Shown: positions 14,775-22,753, counted from the first letter of the stretch. The stretch is DNA of 36,599 bases from Burkholderiales bacterium PBB2 (GCA_002255955.1 NKIM01000046.1:1-36599), one strand, 5' to 3'. The notes: generated by a model from the letters alone, not told the origin. Numbers and translations are program-made.

Positions 14775-16205
14775 TCAGGGGCTGCTCGCCAAAGTGCATT
14801 GCTGGCTGGGCTGGGCCGGGCAGGGGCCGCGCCAGCGCAGGGCCGTGGCCGTGGCCGGCGGCAAGGGGGCGCTGAGGTTTTGCACTTCCGCCTTGCTGGG
14901 CTTGAAGCTGGCCAAGGTGATCCAGTTGCCCGCAGCGCCGATCTGATAGTCCAGGCTGTAGCTCGCGCCCGGGCGCAGGGCGCGGCTGCTGATCAGGTAC
15001 TGGCTGCCCTCCAGCTTGAAGCTGGGTGCATCGGCAAAGGGCCGCGCCAGCGGTTCACCGACGAACAGACCTTGGCCCGGCTGCTGCACGGATTTCCAGT
15101 ACGCCTCGATCAAAGTGGCGCCGCGGTAGTACTGCTCGATCAGTACGGAGGCTTTGGAAAACTTCTGCGTGAAATTGCAGGGCTCCTCGACCGTGCCGTA
15201 GCTGCCGGTGAGGCCGGCGTCGAGCCAGGCGAGGATGGAGGTTTGGCCCCCTGTGTTGGGAAAGAGCGCGCCAAAGGAGGTCAATGAATCCCCCGCCGCT
15301 CCGGGCTGGTAGGTGTTGGTGGCCAGGCCCGGCGTCAGCTCCAAGCCGGTGAAATAGAAGAGCACACCGCTGCTGCCCTGCACGCTGTCACGCGATCCGC
15401 CCGCCGAGTTGTCCAGGAAATTGAGCTTGAGTCGGCCGGACCAGAGGCCGGGCAAGGCGCTGAAGTCACTCCAGCGGGTGCTGCGCAGGTTGTCGCTGGT
15501 GCGCAGGAGATAGCCATCGCCTGCCGGCTGGCTGGCGTCGGCCTTGACGCCGCGGTCGATCAGGGCCTTGGCGGCCTCCAGGCTGCGGGCACCGAGCATC
15601 ATGGCGGGCCGGATTTGATGGTCGCTCCAGGGCCGAGTGGAATCCGAGTCGAAATAGACCGAAGCCTGGGTACCCAAACAACCGCTGCCCGCCGGGGTGC
15701 AGTACTTCGCGTCGTACCCCAAAGCCAAAGCACTGGTGATGCCCATGGCGCACGTACCCACCACGCGTGACGGCGCGGTCCAAGTCAGCATCAAGGCCTG
15801 GATGCCGGCTGGGAGCTTGGCATCGATGTCTGCCTTGAGGGTGGCGAAGTCGCTGGCACTGATGGCGTCGGCCGTGGTCGGGAGCTTGACGCGGATCAGG
15901 TTGGCCACGGGCACCCCGCGGGCGCTGAGGTAGTAGGCTGCGATCGATTCGCCAAGGGCGTCGCCCTCGGCCACCAGCACCGCAAGATCGGCCGGAGCCA
16001 GGCCCGACCTCGGCAAGCTCAGGCCATAGGTGCTGGTGGCGCTGGGCGCCGGTGCCGGCGTCACCGGCGTGCTGTCGCTGCTGGTCGAACCGCCGCCGCC
16101 TCCACAGGCCTGCAGGCCCAAGACCAGCGAAAGCAAAAAGCCGACGCGCCGCACGCGACCCAGCCAGGAGGGAGCTTTGAACATGAGACCGCCGACAGCT
16201 TTCAT
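14775..16205 (-). CDS. TIGR03790-family lipoprotein
   Basis: The 476-residue product (469 if the ATG ending at 16184 is used) has a lipoprotein signal. A basic stretch (WLGRVRRVG) is followed by a hydrophobic core and the lipobox LQAC, then a Gly/Ser linker. The mature part begins with the TIGR03790 hallmark: LAVLVAEGDALGESIAAYYLSARGVP, ANLIRVKLP, and later IQALMLTWTAPSRVV and YFDSDSTRPWSD. This family is found mainly in Burkholderiales and deltaproteobacteria and has no known activity. Some conserved Asp and Ser residues suggest a caspase- or gingipain-like fold, but I cannot confirm it. The protein should sit in the outer membrane or the periplasmic face of the inner membrane. Upstream lies a 518-bp non-coding region. 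Confidence 0.85.
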   Translation of the reverse strand: MKAVGGLMFKAPSWLGRVRRVGFLLSLVLGLQACGGGGGSTSSDSTPVTPAPAPSATSTYGLSLPRSGLAPADLAVLVAEGDALGESIAAYYLSARGVPVANLIRVKLPTTADAISASDFATLKADIDAKLPAGIQALMLTWTAPSRVVGTCAMGITSALALGYDAKYCTPAGSGCLGTQASVYFDSDSTRPWSDHQIRPAMMLGARSLEAAKALIDRGVKADASQPAGDGYLLRTSDNLRSTRWSDFSALPGLWSGRLKLNFLDNSAGGSRDSVQGSSGVLFYFTGLELTPGLATNTYQPGAAGDSLTSFGALFPNTGGQTSILAWLDAGLTGSYGTVEEPCNFTQKFSKASVLIEQYYRGATLIEAYWKSVQQPGQGLFVGEPLARPFADAPSFKLEGSQYLISSRALRPGASYSLDYQIGAAGNWITLASFKPSKAEVQNLSAPLPPATATALRWRGPCPAQPSQQCTLASSP

Positions 16206-16723
16206 GGCCCGGATGTTTCCATAGGCTTGGCGGATGCGAAGTCAAGAATTGCAAACCGTTTCCCGGCTTCCTGACACACAAGTGCCGCACTGCATGCTGT
16301 GCAGAAATGCGACAGAAGCGCCCCGAGAAAACCCGGCGGGCCCCGCGTTTGCAGGTGGGTCAGCCCCAGGGAGGGGCGTTAAATTTCGGCTACTAGTATG
16401 ATTTTTTCGAGCTTACAAGTTAAGTATGCGCACGCTGACTTCACTATCTTGGTGCGGAACGCCCGTAAAAACCCCAAGTGCGTGCATGGGGCCAGCTGCC
16501 TACATTCGCATCACTCGATGCATTGACCGTGCGAACGGACGGTGCCAGGCGGGGCTGAGGAGACAAACTCAAGTTGTAGTGATAGCACGACGTATAAAGT
16601 GACACAGTCACAATCGACGGGCACCTGGAGCCACTTCAGGTGCCCGTTTCATTTGCGGTGGCCAGTGCTGCACGAGCCACCCCTCTCGCCTTCCCCCGCT
16701 CCCCGCACTCGCACCGCCTGCCC
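16206..16723. other. 518-bp non-coding region with foldable segment, possible small RNA
   Basis: No convincing ORF is present. The part from about 16380 to 16620 is clearly richer in A and T than its neighbours. Several local hairpins can be drawn: GCATC/GATGC with a 4-base loop and ACCGT/ACGGT within 16508-16545, CTTGG/CCAAG around 16449-16480, and GTGAC/GTCAC at 16599-16611. A TATAAA hexamer is at 16593-16598, but no good -35 box precedes it. The region ends with an intrinsic terminator at 16619-16650 on the plus strand, although no plus-strand gene lies between the divergent lipoprotein and that terminator. This layout suits a small RNA or a leader attenuator of the downstream permease gene. 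I recognised no known riboswitch or sRNA family. Confidence 0.45.
16619..16650 (+). terminator. Intrinsic terminator upstream of the TSUP permease gene
   Basis: A perfect 9-bp stem (GGGCACCTG at 16619-16627 and CAGGTGCCC at 16637-16645) has a 9-base loop and is followed by GTTTCATTT. It precedes the permease start by about 75 bp, so it must end an upstream short transcript or act as an attenuator. A GTG at 16640 that would extend the permease frame falls inside this stem and is therefore unlikely to be the start. Confidence 0.75.
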
Positions 16724-17482
16724 ATGGATTTGTTGACTGTTGCCCTCGCCTCGCTCCTGGCTGGATTTGTGGATGCCGTGGTTGGCGGCGGCGGGCTGGT
16801 GCTGGTGCCAGCCCTGTTCAGCGTCTACCCGCAGACCGCGCCGGCCACGCTGTTCGGCACCAACAAGGGCGCTTCGATCTGGGGCACCGCCTGGGCCACG
16901 TTTCAATACGCCAAGCGCGTGCAACTGAACTGGTCTGCCCTGCTCCCGGCTGCAGCGCTGGCCATGCTGGGAGGCTTTGGCGGCGCCTGGCTTGTGACGC
17001 AGGTCGACCCCGGATTCCTGCGCCGTGCCCTTCCGCTGATCCTGCTGGCCGTGTTGATCTACACGCTGATGCGCAAGGACATGGGACGGCACCACGCGCC
17101 GCGGCATCAGGGCTGGCGAGAGAGCGCCGTGGCGGGCGCCATCGCCCTGGTGATCGGCTTCTACGATGGCTTCTTCGGCCCCGGTACCGGCAGCTTCTTT
17201 GTCTTCCTGTTCGTGCGCCTGCTGGGCTACGACTTTCTGCACGCCTCGGCCACCGCCAAGCTGATGAACATGTCCACCAATGCCGCTGCCTTGCTGCTGT
17301 TTGGCAGCACCGGACACATCTGGTGGCAGGTCGCCCTGGTGATGGCGGTGGCCAATGTCATCGGCAGCCTGTTTGGCACCCGCATGGCGCTGGCGCGCGG
17401 CGCTGGCTTTGTGCGTTCGATGTTCGTGCTGGTGGTGTCGGCCCTGATCCTGAAAACGGGTTGGGACGCCTTTTTTCGCTGA
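16724..17482 (+). CDS. TSUP-family (TauE/SafE) permease
   Basis: The ATG at 16724 gives 252 residues beginning at once with the first membrane helix (MDLLTVALASLLAGFVDAVVGGGGLVLVPAL). The protein shows the internal duplication of the TSUP family: the N-terminal VDAVVGGGGLVLVPAL block is echoed by FYDGFFGPGTGSFFVFLFV in the second half. About seven to eight helices fit the usual size of 250-265 residues. The family exports or imports sulfite, sulfonates, thiosulfate or sulfoacetate across the inner membrane. No sulfur-metabolism gene is adjacent, so the substrate cannot be assigned. An intrinsic terminator lies 75 bp upstream and may control readthrough. Confidence 0.92.
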   Translation: MDLLTVALASLLAGFVDAVVGGGGLVLVPALFSVYPQTAPATLFGTNKGASIWGTAWATFQYAKRVQLNWSALLPAAALAMLGGFGGAWLVTQVDPGFLRRALPLILLAVLIYTLMRKDMGRHHAPRHQGWRESAVAGAIALVIGFYDGFFGPGTGSFFVFLFVRLLGYDFLHASATAKLMNMSTNAAALLLFGSTGHIWWQVALVMAVANVIGSLFGTRMALARGAGFVRSMFVLVVSALILKTGWDAFFR

Positions 17483-17550
17483 GCTTTTTGTAACCAGGCC
17501 CTGCGCCAGTCCCGCTACCATTGAGGCCAAACAGGGAAGGACCACCCACC

Positions 17551-18372
17551 ATGCCAGTCGATCCGAATTTGCGCACGCTCGACATCGAGATCCCCACCCA
17601 GCCCGAAGTGCTGGTGAAGCTGTCGATGCTGATGTCCGAGGAGGACATTGACCTGAACGCCATCTCGGCCCTGGTGGAGACCGACATGGCCCTCGCCGCC
17701 GCCGTGCTCAAGGCCGTCAATTCATCGCTGTACGGCCTGCGCGGCCGGGTGCAAACCGTGCACCAGGCCCTGACCTATCTGGGCTTGCGCGAAGTGTCGG
17801 CCATCACCTTCGAAATGGGCTTGCGCGCCGCCTTTCCGCCGGCCGCGGAGCTGGAGCCGGTCTGGCAACGTGCCTCCGAGCGCGGCCTGATGATGGGGCG
17901 CATGGGCCAGATGTTGGGCGTCGATCCCTGGGCGGCCCATTCGGCCGGCTTGTTCGAAGAATGCGGCAAGGCCGTGCTCTACCGCCATGCCCCCGCCCAT
18001 TACCCGGCCATGCTGCGTGCAGCCGGTTCGGATGCCGAGTTGGTGCAGCTGGAACACACCGCCTTCGGTGTCAGCCATGACGCGCTCGGCGCAGCGCTGT
18101 GCGAAAGCTGGGGCCTGGCACCGGCGGCCGTGGCGAGCGTGCGCCACCATGTCGAAGTCCAGGCCACCCTGCACATGCCCGAAGCCCTGCAGCGGCGCGG
18201 CATCAGCGCCATCTCGACCATCGCCAGCGTGCTGCTGGGCGATGCCAGCCAGCTGGAAACCGTGGCACATGAAATCGCACCCCAGGCTTCGCTGGACGAG
18301 GCCCTGATCTTGCGTGCCGCACGCCGCGTCACCGAGCAGCTCGAGACCGCCAAGGAACACGAGCGCAGCTGA
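17551..18372 (+). CDS. HDOD-domain signalling protein
   Basis: The ATG at 17551 is preceded by AGGGAAGG at a good spacing and gives 273 residues. The HDOD signature is clear: IPTQPEVLVKLSMLMSEEDIDL, then VETDMALAAAVLKAVNSSLYG, then VHQALTYLGLREV. In the place of the catalytic His-Asp of true HD phosphohydrolases stands LFEECGKAVLY, so the domain is expected to be non-enzymatic, as is usual for HDOD proteins. Members act in two-component, c-di-GMP and motility networks as scaffolds or output modules. The gene is convergent with the diguanylate cyclase gene 27 bp away, and an FHA, phosphatase and kinase set follows. A joint signalling role is possible but not proven by position alone. Confidence 0.9.
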   Translation: MPVDPNLRTLDIEIPTQPEVLVKLSMLMSEEDIDLNAISALVETDMALAAAVLKAVNSSLYGLRGRVQTVHQALTYLGLREVSAITFEMGLRAAFPPAAELEPVWQRASERGLMMGRMGQMLGVDPWAAHSAGLFEECGKAVLYRHAPAHYPAMLRAAGSDAELVQLEHTAFGVSHDALGAALCESWGLAPAAVASVRHHVEVQATLHMPEALQRRGISAISTIASVLLGDASQLETVAHEIAPQASLDEALILRAARRVTEQLETAKEHERS

Positions 18373-18373
18373 A

Positions 18374-18388
18374 GCGCCACACTGGCGC
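18374..18388. terminator. GC-rich hairpin between convergent genes
   Basis: A perfect 6-bp stem (GCGCCA and TGGCGC) with a 3-base loop sits in the 27-bp gap between the HDOD gene and the diguanylate cyclase gene. It has no T-run on either side, so it is at best a weak terminator or a pause and stabilising structure. Confidence 0.35.
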
Positions 18389-18399
18389 GACGGTTCGCC

Positions 18400-19773
18400 T
18401 CAGACGCGCTCGGCCAAGCTGCTGGACGAAGCCAGACTGAGCCGGTCGCGGCCGGCGTGTTTGGCGATGTAGAGCGCCTCATCGGCCGCTTGCATCAAGG
18501 CCTGCGGGCTCAGATAGGGATGCGCCGGGCTGTAGGCCGCCAAGCCAATACTCACCGTCAGCCACGGGCCGCCCACGCCGCCCTCATGCGGCAGGGCCAG
18601 GGCGCGCAACTCTTCACGCAGCTGCTCCAGGAGCTCTTGCGTGACGTCGAGCCCGAAGCCGGGCAGCAAGGCCACAAACTCTTCCCCACCGAGGCGCGCC
18701 ACAAAATCGGTGTCGCGCTTGAAGCGCTCGCTGAGCAATTGCGCGAAACGCTGCAGCACCAGATCACCCGCGGCCGCGCCGTAGCGCTCGTTGTAGCTCT
18801 TGAAATGGTCGAGGTCGAGCACCGCCAGCGCCAGCTGGCCGCGCTGCCGCTGGGCGCGTTTGAACTCACGCCGCAGCGCTTCGTCGAATTCGCGCCGGTT
18901 GGCAAGGCCGGTCAAGGCGTCCGAGCGGCTCAAGCTGCCCAGCTCGCGGTTCTTTTGCTCCAGCGCTTGCTGGGCCGCTTGCAGCTGCTGAGTCTGAGCC
19001 AGCACCTGCTGCTGCAACTGCTGCACGCGCTGGCTTTCATCCTGCCACTGCAGCCACAAGCCCTGCTGCACCCGTGCCAGCGAGCGTGACACCCGCGCCA
19101 GCTCGGCCGGCTGCTCCGCCAGCGCCGCATGGCTGAGGGCCTGTGGGGCATCGAGGGGATCCAGCTCATCGGCCCGGTCAGCCAGGCGACGCAAGGGGCG
19201 CAGCATCATGCGGTCCAGCACCAGCATCAGGCTCAGGCTCAGTAGCAAGACCAGGGCCAGGTCGCGCAAGAGCAAAGCCGGCAAGGCCTCGCGCATGAAG
19301 GCACGCTGTGCCGCTTCTTCCTGGGCCAGGACCTGGACCAAGGCGCCACCCGAGGCCGGCGGGCCGAGTTCGAAGTCGATCTGCCGCACATCGGCCTGGC
19401 CACGCAGGCTTGTGTCGCCACGGGCGAGCACGGCGCCCTCGGGCGTTTTCAACTCGACCGACAGGACGCCGGGCCGGGCTTTGAGCTTGTCGATCAAGAC
19501 CTGGGTGCTGCCGCCTGGGCGCTCGCCGGCCGCAAGATCCGCCATGCTGCTGGCCAGCGCCTGACCGTAGACCTTGGGCAGGGCCAACAGTTCGGCTTCA
19601 AACGCAGCAGCGTGCGCTTGGGCCTGATGGCGCAGATGGATGGCATCCGTCACGCCGACCAAAAACAGGCTCAGCAGCAACACCACCCAAACGGTGCGAC
19701 GACGCAGCGAAGCACCTGAAGGGGTGCGCTGGGCCATCGACGTGTCGGCAGCGGATGACGAATCGAAACTCAC
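18400..19773 (-). CDS. Membrane-bound diguanylate cyclase (GGDEF)
   Basis: I choose the GTG ending at 19773 (457 residues) because AAAGG lies 5 bases upstream; the ATG ending at 19737 is the main alternative, and upstream in-frame codons look spurious. Two membrane helices near residues 27-45 and 166-187 flank a roughly 120-residue periplasmic sensor of unknown fold. A HAMP-like segment (LRRLADRADELDPLD) and a Gln/Leu-rich coiled coil (about 225-290) follow. The GGDEF domain is complete: SLSRSDALTGLANRREF, DLDHFKSYNERYG, and the active site GGEEF at 362-366. RDTD at 353-356 is an RxxD inhibitory site at the standard spacing. It should make c-di-GMP and be product-inhibited. There is no EAL domain. 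Confidence 0.92.
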   Translation of the reverse strand: MSFDSSSAADTSMAQRTPSGASLRRRTVWVVLLLSLFLVGVTDAIHLRHQAQAHAAAFEAELLALPKVYGQALASSMADLAAGERPGGSTQVLIDKLKARPGVLSVELKTPEGAVLARGDTSLRGQADVRQIDFELGPPASGGALVQVLAQEEAAQRAFMREALPALLLRDLALVLLLSLSLMLVLDRMMLRPLRRLADRADELDPLDAPQALSHAALAEQPAELARVSRSLARVQQGLWLQWQDESQRVQQLQQQVLAQTQQLQAAQQALEQKNRELGSLSRSDALTGLANRREFDEALRREFKRAQRQRGQLALAVLDLDHFKSYNERYGAAAGDLVLQRFAQLLSERFKRDTDFVARLGGEEFVALLPGFGLDVTQELLEQLREELRALALPHEGGVGGPWLTVSIGLAAYSPAHPYLSPQALMQAADEALYIAKHAGRDRLSLASSSSLAERV

Positions 19774-19993
19774 AGCGGCCTTTCGAAAGCAAGGGCGGCA
19801 CCCCATGCGCGAGCGTGGCGCGGGCCAGAGGGGCCGGCGCAGACGCCGTGTCTTCAAGTCAACTGTGTCGGCCAGGCAGCGGTGCCACACCCATGCGACT
19901 GCCTGTGTGACAGATTGTGCACGGCGCACAGCGCACAAAGGCGCGCGCAACAGCAGGGTTAATCCCAGCTTGGCGCCAATTCAGCGCGTTTAA

Positions 19994-20050
19994 AGCCTGT
20001 TTTGAGGCTGTTGTGCAGCCTGAAGGTGCTGAAAGGGCCGAGAGACGGCC
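19994..20050 (-). terminator. Weak terminator-like hairpins after the FHA gene
   Basis: Reading on the minus strand after the FHA stop there are two small hairpins. The first is GGCCG-TCTCT-CGGCC followed by CTTTC (20036-20050). The second is AGCCT-CAAAAC-AGGCT followed by TTTAAA (19994-20009, T-run just beyond). Each stem is only 5 bp, so termination is plausible but weak. Confidence 0.35.
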
Positions 20051-20057
20051 GCGTCAA

Positions 20058-20711
20058 TCAGCCCTGGACGAACTGCATCTGGGTGCCGGCCAGCTCGATC
20101 ACATCGCCGCTCTTGAGGGCGACAGACTCGCTGGTCAGCGGCACGCCGTTGACATTGGGCCGTGCGGCACCTTCGACGTGGGCGAACACGTAGCCACTGG
20201 GGCGCTTGGTGATGGAGGCCACCTGCACGCCGGGTTTGCCGACGGTGGTGACGACCTTGGTCAGGCTGACCTCACGGCCAGCCGCGGCACCGGTGAGCAC
20301 GCGGATGGTGGCCGGCGCAGCGGCAGAGGCCGACGGCAAGGAGCCGAAGGATGAGGGCAGACCGAAACCGCTGGGCGCGCCCGAGCCTGGCTTGAGGATC
20401 ATGGTCTTTTCGTAATCGCCGCTGTCCTCGACCAGGAATTTGATCTTGTACTTGCCGATCTCGACGATGTCGTTGTTGGCCAGCAGCTGCTTCTTGATCG
20501 CCTTGCCGTTGATGTAGGTGCCGTTGGTGGAATTGAGGTCCTCGATGAAGACATCGGCGCCCACCATCTGCAGCACGGCATGCTCGCCGCTGACCGCCAG
20601 GTTGTCGATCACGATATCGTTGTAGGGCCGGCGCCCGAGCGTGGTCTTGTCTTTTGTGATCTGCACATCCTTGATCACCACGCCGTCGAGCGACACCACC
20701 AGCTTGCCCAT
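20058..20711 (-). CDS. FHA-domain protein, second FHA-like domain degenerate
   Basis: The ATG ending at 20711, with GAGG about 7 bases upstream, gives 217 residues. The N-terminal FHA domain (about 1-95) is intact: Gly26-Arg27 in TLGRRPYNDIV, Ser41 and His44 in VSGEHAVLQ, and the STNGTYING turn at 61-69. These residues bind phosphothreonine peptides in known FHA domains. A Gly/Ser/Pro/Ala-rich linker (about 105-135) follows. A second FHA-like fold (about 135-217) keeps the strand pattern (VTTVGK...PNVNGVPL...GDVIELAG) but lacks the Arg and Ser-x-x-His residues. It lies 136 bp after the PP2C phosphatase gene, so it is the likely reader of the neighbouring kinase. No transmembrane segment is visible. 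Confidence 0.92.
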   Translation of the reverse strand: MGKLVVSLDGVVIKDVQITKDKTTLGRRPYNDIVIDNLAVSGEHAVLQMVGADVFIEDLNSTNGTYINGKAIKKQLLANNDIVEIGKYKIKFLVEDSGDYEKTMILKPGSGAPSGFGLPSSFGSLPSASAAAPATIRVLTGAAAGREVSLTKVVTTVGKPGVQVASITKRPSGYVFAHVEGAARPNVNGVPLTSESVALKSGDVIELAGTQMQFVQG

Positions 20712-20847
20712 GCTTTGACCTCGATCCTGTTGTCTTCTTACTTGTGTTGGCGGCAGCCCTCTGTGCGCCGCAAGAGTTGTGACTGCTACAGACGATGCCC
20801 GAGTCGGCGACCGGTCACGACAGGCCTCACGGCCGAAAACCAGCCCA

Positions 20848-21636
20848 TCAGCGCTTGCCAAACGGCCACCAGGCCCGCCCTTCCGACCGCACGCGGCCCT
20901 CGGCGCGAACCAGCACCAGCGCGATATTATCCCGGCCGCCCATGTCATTGGCCCCATCTATCAAGGCTTGGGCTGCTTCAGACAAGGAAGGGTGGTTTAT
21001 CAACAACTGGCGCAGGGCATCGTCGTCCAGCATATCGGACAGACCGTCTGAGCAGAACAGGTAGAGATCCCCGGGTTGAACCTCATGCTGGTGCAACTCC
21101 AGCATGACAGCGTCTTCTACGCCGACCGCGCGGGTGACCAGATTCTTGTTGCTGGAGAAGACCGCTTCTTCCGGCGTCAACAGACCGGCGTCGAGTTGCT
21201 CTTGCAGCAGGGAATGGTCGCGGCTGATCTGGGTCAGCTGGCCACCGCGCAGGCGGTAGGCGCGTGAATCGCCGACATGCCCCAGCAGCAAGCCCTCGGG
21301 TCGGAACACACCCAGCACCAGGGTCGTGCCCATGCCGGCATAACGCGGGTTGGTGTTGGCAGCATTGAAGATCGCGCGGTTGGCGTTGTCCACGCAGATG
21401 TCCATGGCGCGGCGCACATCGCCGACGCTGGCCGTGGCTCCGGCCTCTTTCAACCATCGGCCCAGTTCGGCACGGATGAAGCCGGTCAACATCTGACTGG
21501 CCACTTCACCGGCGTTGTAGCCCCCCATGCCATCGGCCAGCACCGCCAGACCCACGGACTCATCCAGAGCAACCGAATCCTCGTTGTTGTCGCGGGCGCG
21601 GCCGACGTCGGTGGCGCTGAAGAACTCCAGGGTCAT
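20848..21636 (-). CDS. PP2C-type protein Ser/Thr phosphatase (Stp1/PppA-like)
   Basis: The 262-residue protein is one PP2C domain with all metal-binding motifs: RARDNNEDSV near residue 13-22, VLADGMGGYNAGEVAS near 32-47, GHVGDSRAYRL, SRDHSLLQEQL, CSDGLSDMLDD and GGRDNIALVLV near the end. It should remove phosphate from Ser/Thr in a Mn/Mg-dependent reaction in the cytoplasm. Its start codon overlaps the stop of the kinase gene by 4 bp (ATGA at 21633-21636), so both are likely made together and act on the same substrates. The C-terminal tail after the domain is short and basic. Confidence 0.95.
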   Translation of the reverse strand: MTLEFFSATDVGRARDNNEDSVALDESVGLAVLADGMGGYNAGEVASQMLTGFIRAELGRWLKEAGATASVGDVRRAMDICVDNANRAIFNAANTNPRYAGMGTTLVLGVFRPEGLLLGHVGDSRAYRLRGGQLTQISRDHSLLQEQLDAGLLTPEEAVFSSNKNLVTRAVGVEDAVMLELHQHEVQPGDLYLFCSDGLSDMLDDDALRQLLINHPSLSEAAQALIDGANDMGGRDNIALVLVRAEGRVRSEGRAWWPFGKR

Positions 21637-22718
21637 GGCTTTGTGTCTGGTTGCGATGCGGGGGGATTTTGCCCTGCTTCCGCCTTATTCAAGCGGACTG
21701 TTTGTGCAAAAGCGTCGACAGTCCCCGACTCGGGCTTCGTCGTCGCTGACACTGGGGCTTCCACCCCAGAAACGGCCTCTGCCGCCGGCGCGGCGGCCGG
21801 CAGCTGCTGCAGCACAGCCTCCAGATCCTGGGCCATCTGCGCGCCGCTGGCATAGCGCAACTCGGGCCGCTTTTCCAGCGCCAGGGCCAGCACCAGCGCG
21901 AGCGACTCGGGCAGGCCGGGGCGATGGTGGCGCACATCAGGCGGCGGCTCGTTGGCGATCTGGTACATCAGCTTGGCCATGGAATCCGATTGATGCGGCA
22001 GGTGGCCGGTCAGCAGCTGGTAGACCATGACGCCGAGCGAGTAGAGATCGCTGCGCCCGTCCACCTTGAGCCCGGCCAGTTGCTCGGGCGACATGAAGGA
22101 AGGGGTGCCCAGAACCAGGCCGGTGCGGGTGCGGCTGCCGTCGGCAATGCGGGCGATGCCAAAGTCCATGATCTTGAGCACATCGTGCTCGCGATCCAGC
22201 ATCACGTTGGCGGGCTTGATGTCGCGGTGCACGACACCCTGGCCATGCGCGTAATCGAGGGCCAGCGCCAGGCGCCGCGCCAGGCGCAGCACCTCACGCA
22301 CGGGCAGGAGCTGCCCCGGCCGGGTGAAGTGGCTGAGGTCCTGGCCCTGCACATACTCCATCGCGATCCAGGCATCTGCGCCGGCCTCGCCGGCGTCGAG
22401 CACATGGAGGATGTCGGGATGCTGCAGATGACCAGCGGCGCGCGCCTCGCGCATGAAGCGCTGGCGCACATCGATCAAATCTTCAGCGGCGAACTCGCGC
22501 TGCAGAGCCAGGCGCTTGATGGCCACCATCTGGCCACTGGCGCGCTCGCGCGCCAGATGCACCACGGCCATGGCGCCGCGCCCCAGCTCACGCTGCAGTT
22601 CATAGGCTTGCAGGCCGGGGCCGGTGGGGCTGAGTGTGGGGTAGGCCTCGGGCACGGTGGACGCGTCGCCGTCCACCGCATCGGGCTTGCCCAGCCACCG
22701 TTTCCAGAAACCTGCCAT
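21633..22718 (-). CDS. Hanks-type Ser/Thr protein kinase
   Basis: The 361-residue product has a complete kinase domain at about residues 38-300. It contains the glycine loop GRGAMAVVHLA (46-56), the catalytic VAIK Lys68, the HRDIKPANV loop with Asp166 near 164-172, DFG near 186-188, the activation-segment GTPSFMSPEQL and DGRSDLYSLGVMVYQLL. The first 37 residues are a polar leader and the last 60 are a Pro/Ala/Glu-rich tail. There is no membrane helix and no PASTA domain, unlike PknB/PrkC kinases. It is therefore a soluble kinase, similar in size to the kinases paired with PppA and FHA in type VI secretion loci. No secretion genes are present here. The gene lies 35 bp after the TerC gene. Confidence 0.94.
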   Translation of the reverse strand: MAGFWKRWLGKPDAVDGDASTVPEAYPTLSPTGPGLQAYELQRELGRGAMAVVHLARERASGQMVAIKRLALQREFAAEDLIDVRQRFMREARAAGHLQHPDILHVLDAGEAGADAWIAMEYVQGQDLSHFTRPGQLLPVREVLRLARRLALALDYAHGQGVVHRDIKPANVMLDREHDVLKIMDFGIARIADGSRTRTGLVLGTPSFMSPEQLAGLKVDGRSDLYSLGVMVYQLLTGHLPHQSDSMAKLMYQIANEPPPDVRHHRPGLPESLALVLALALEKRPELRYASGAQMAQDLEAVLQQLPAAAPAAEAVSGVEAPVSATTKPESGTVDAFAQTVRLNKAEAGQNPPASQPDTKP

Positions 22719-22753
22719 GCCCGTTCGCCCGTGTTCTTGTGCGCAGCGGGCGC

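Noticed and set aside
16640-16723. Upstream GTG extension of the TSUP permease
   Set aside because: The GTG lies inside the terminator stem and the extra residues are not membrane-like; the ATG at 16724 starts directly with helix one.
19774-19950. N-terminal extension of the diguanylate cyclase
   Set aside because: The extension is Arg/Cys/Trp-rich and unlike a signal anchor, and a Shine-Dalgarno sequence supports the GTG ending at 19773.
20058-22718. Type VI secretion locus
   Set aside because: Only the kinase, phosphatase and FHA genes are present; no Tss structural gene occurs anywhere in the window.
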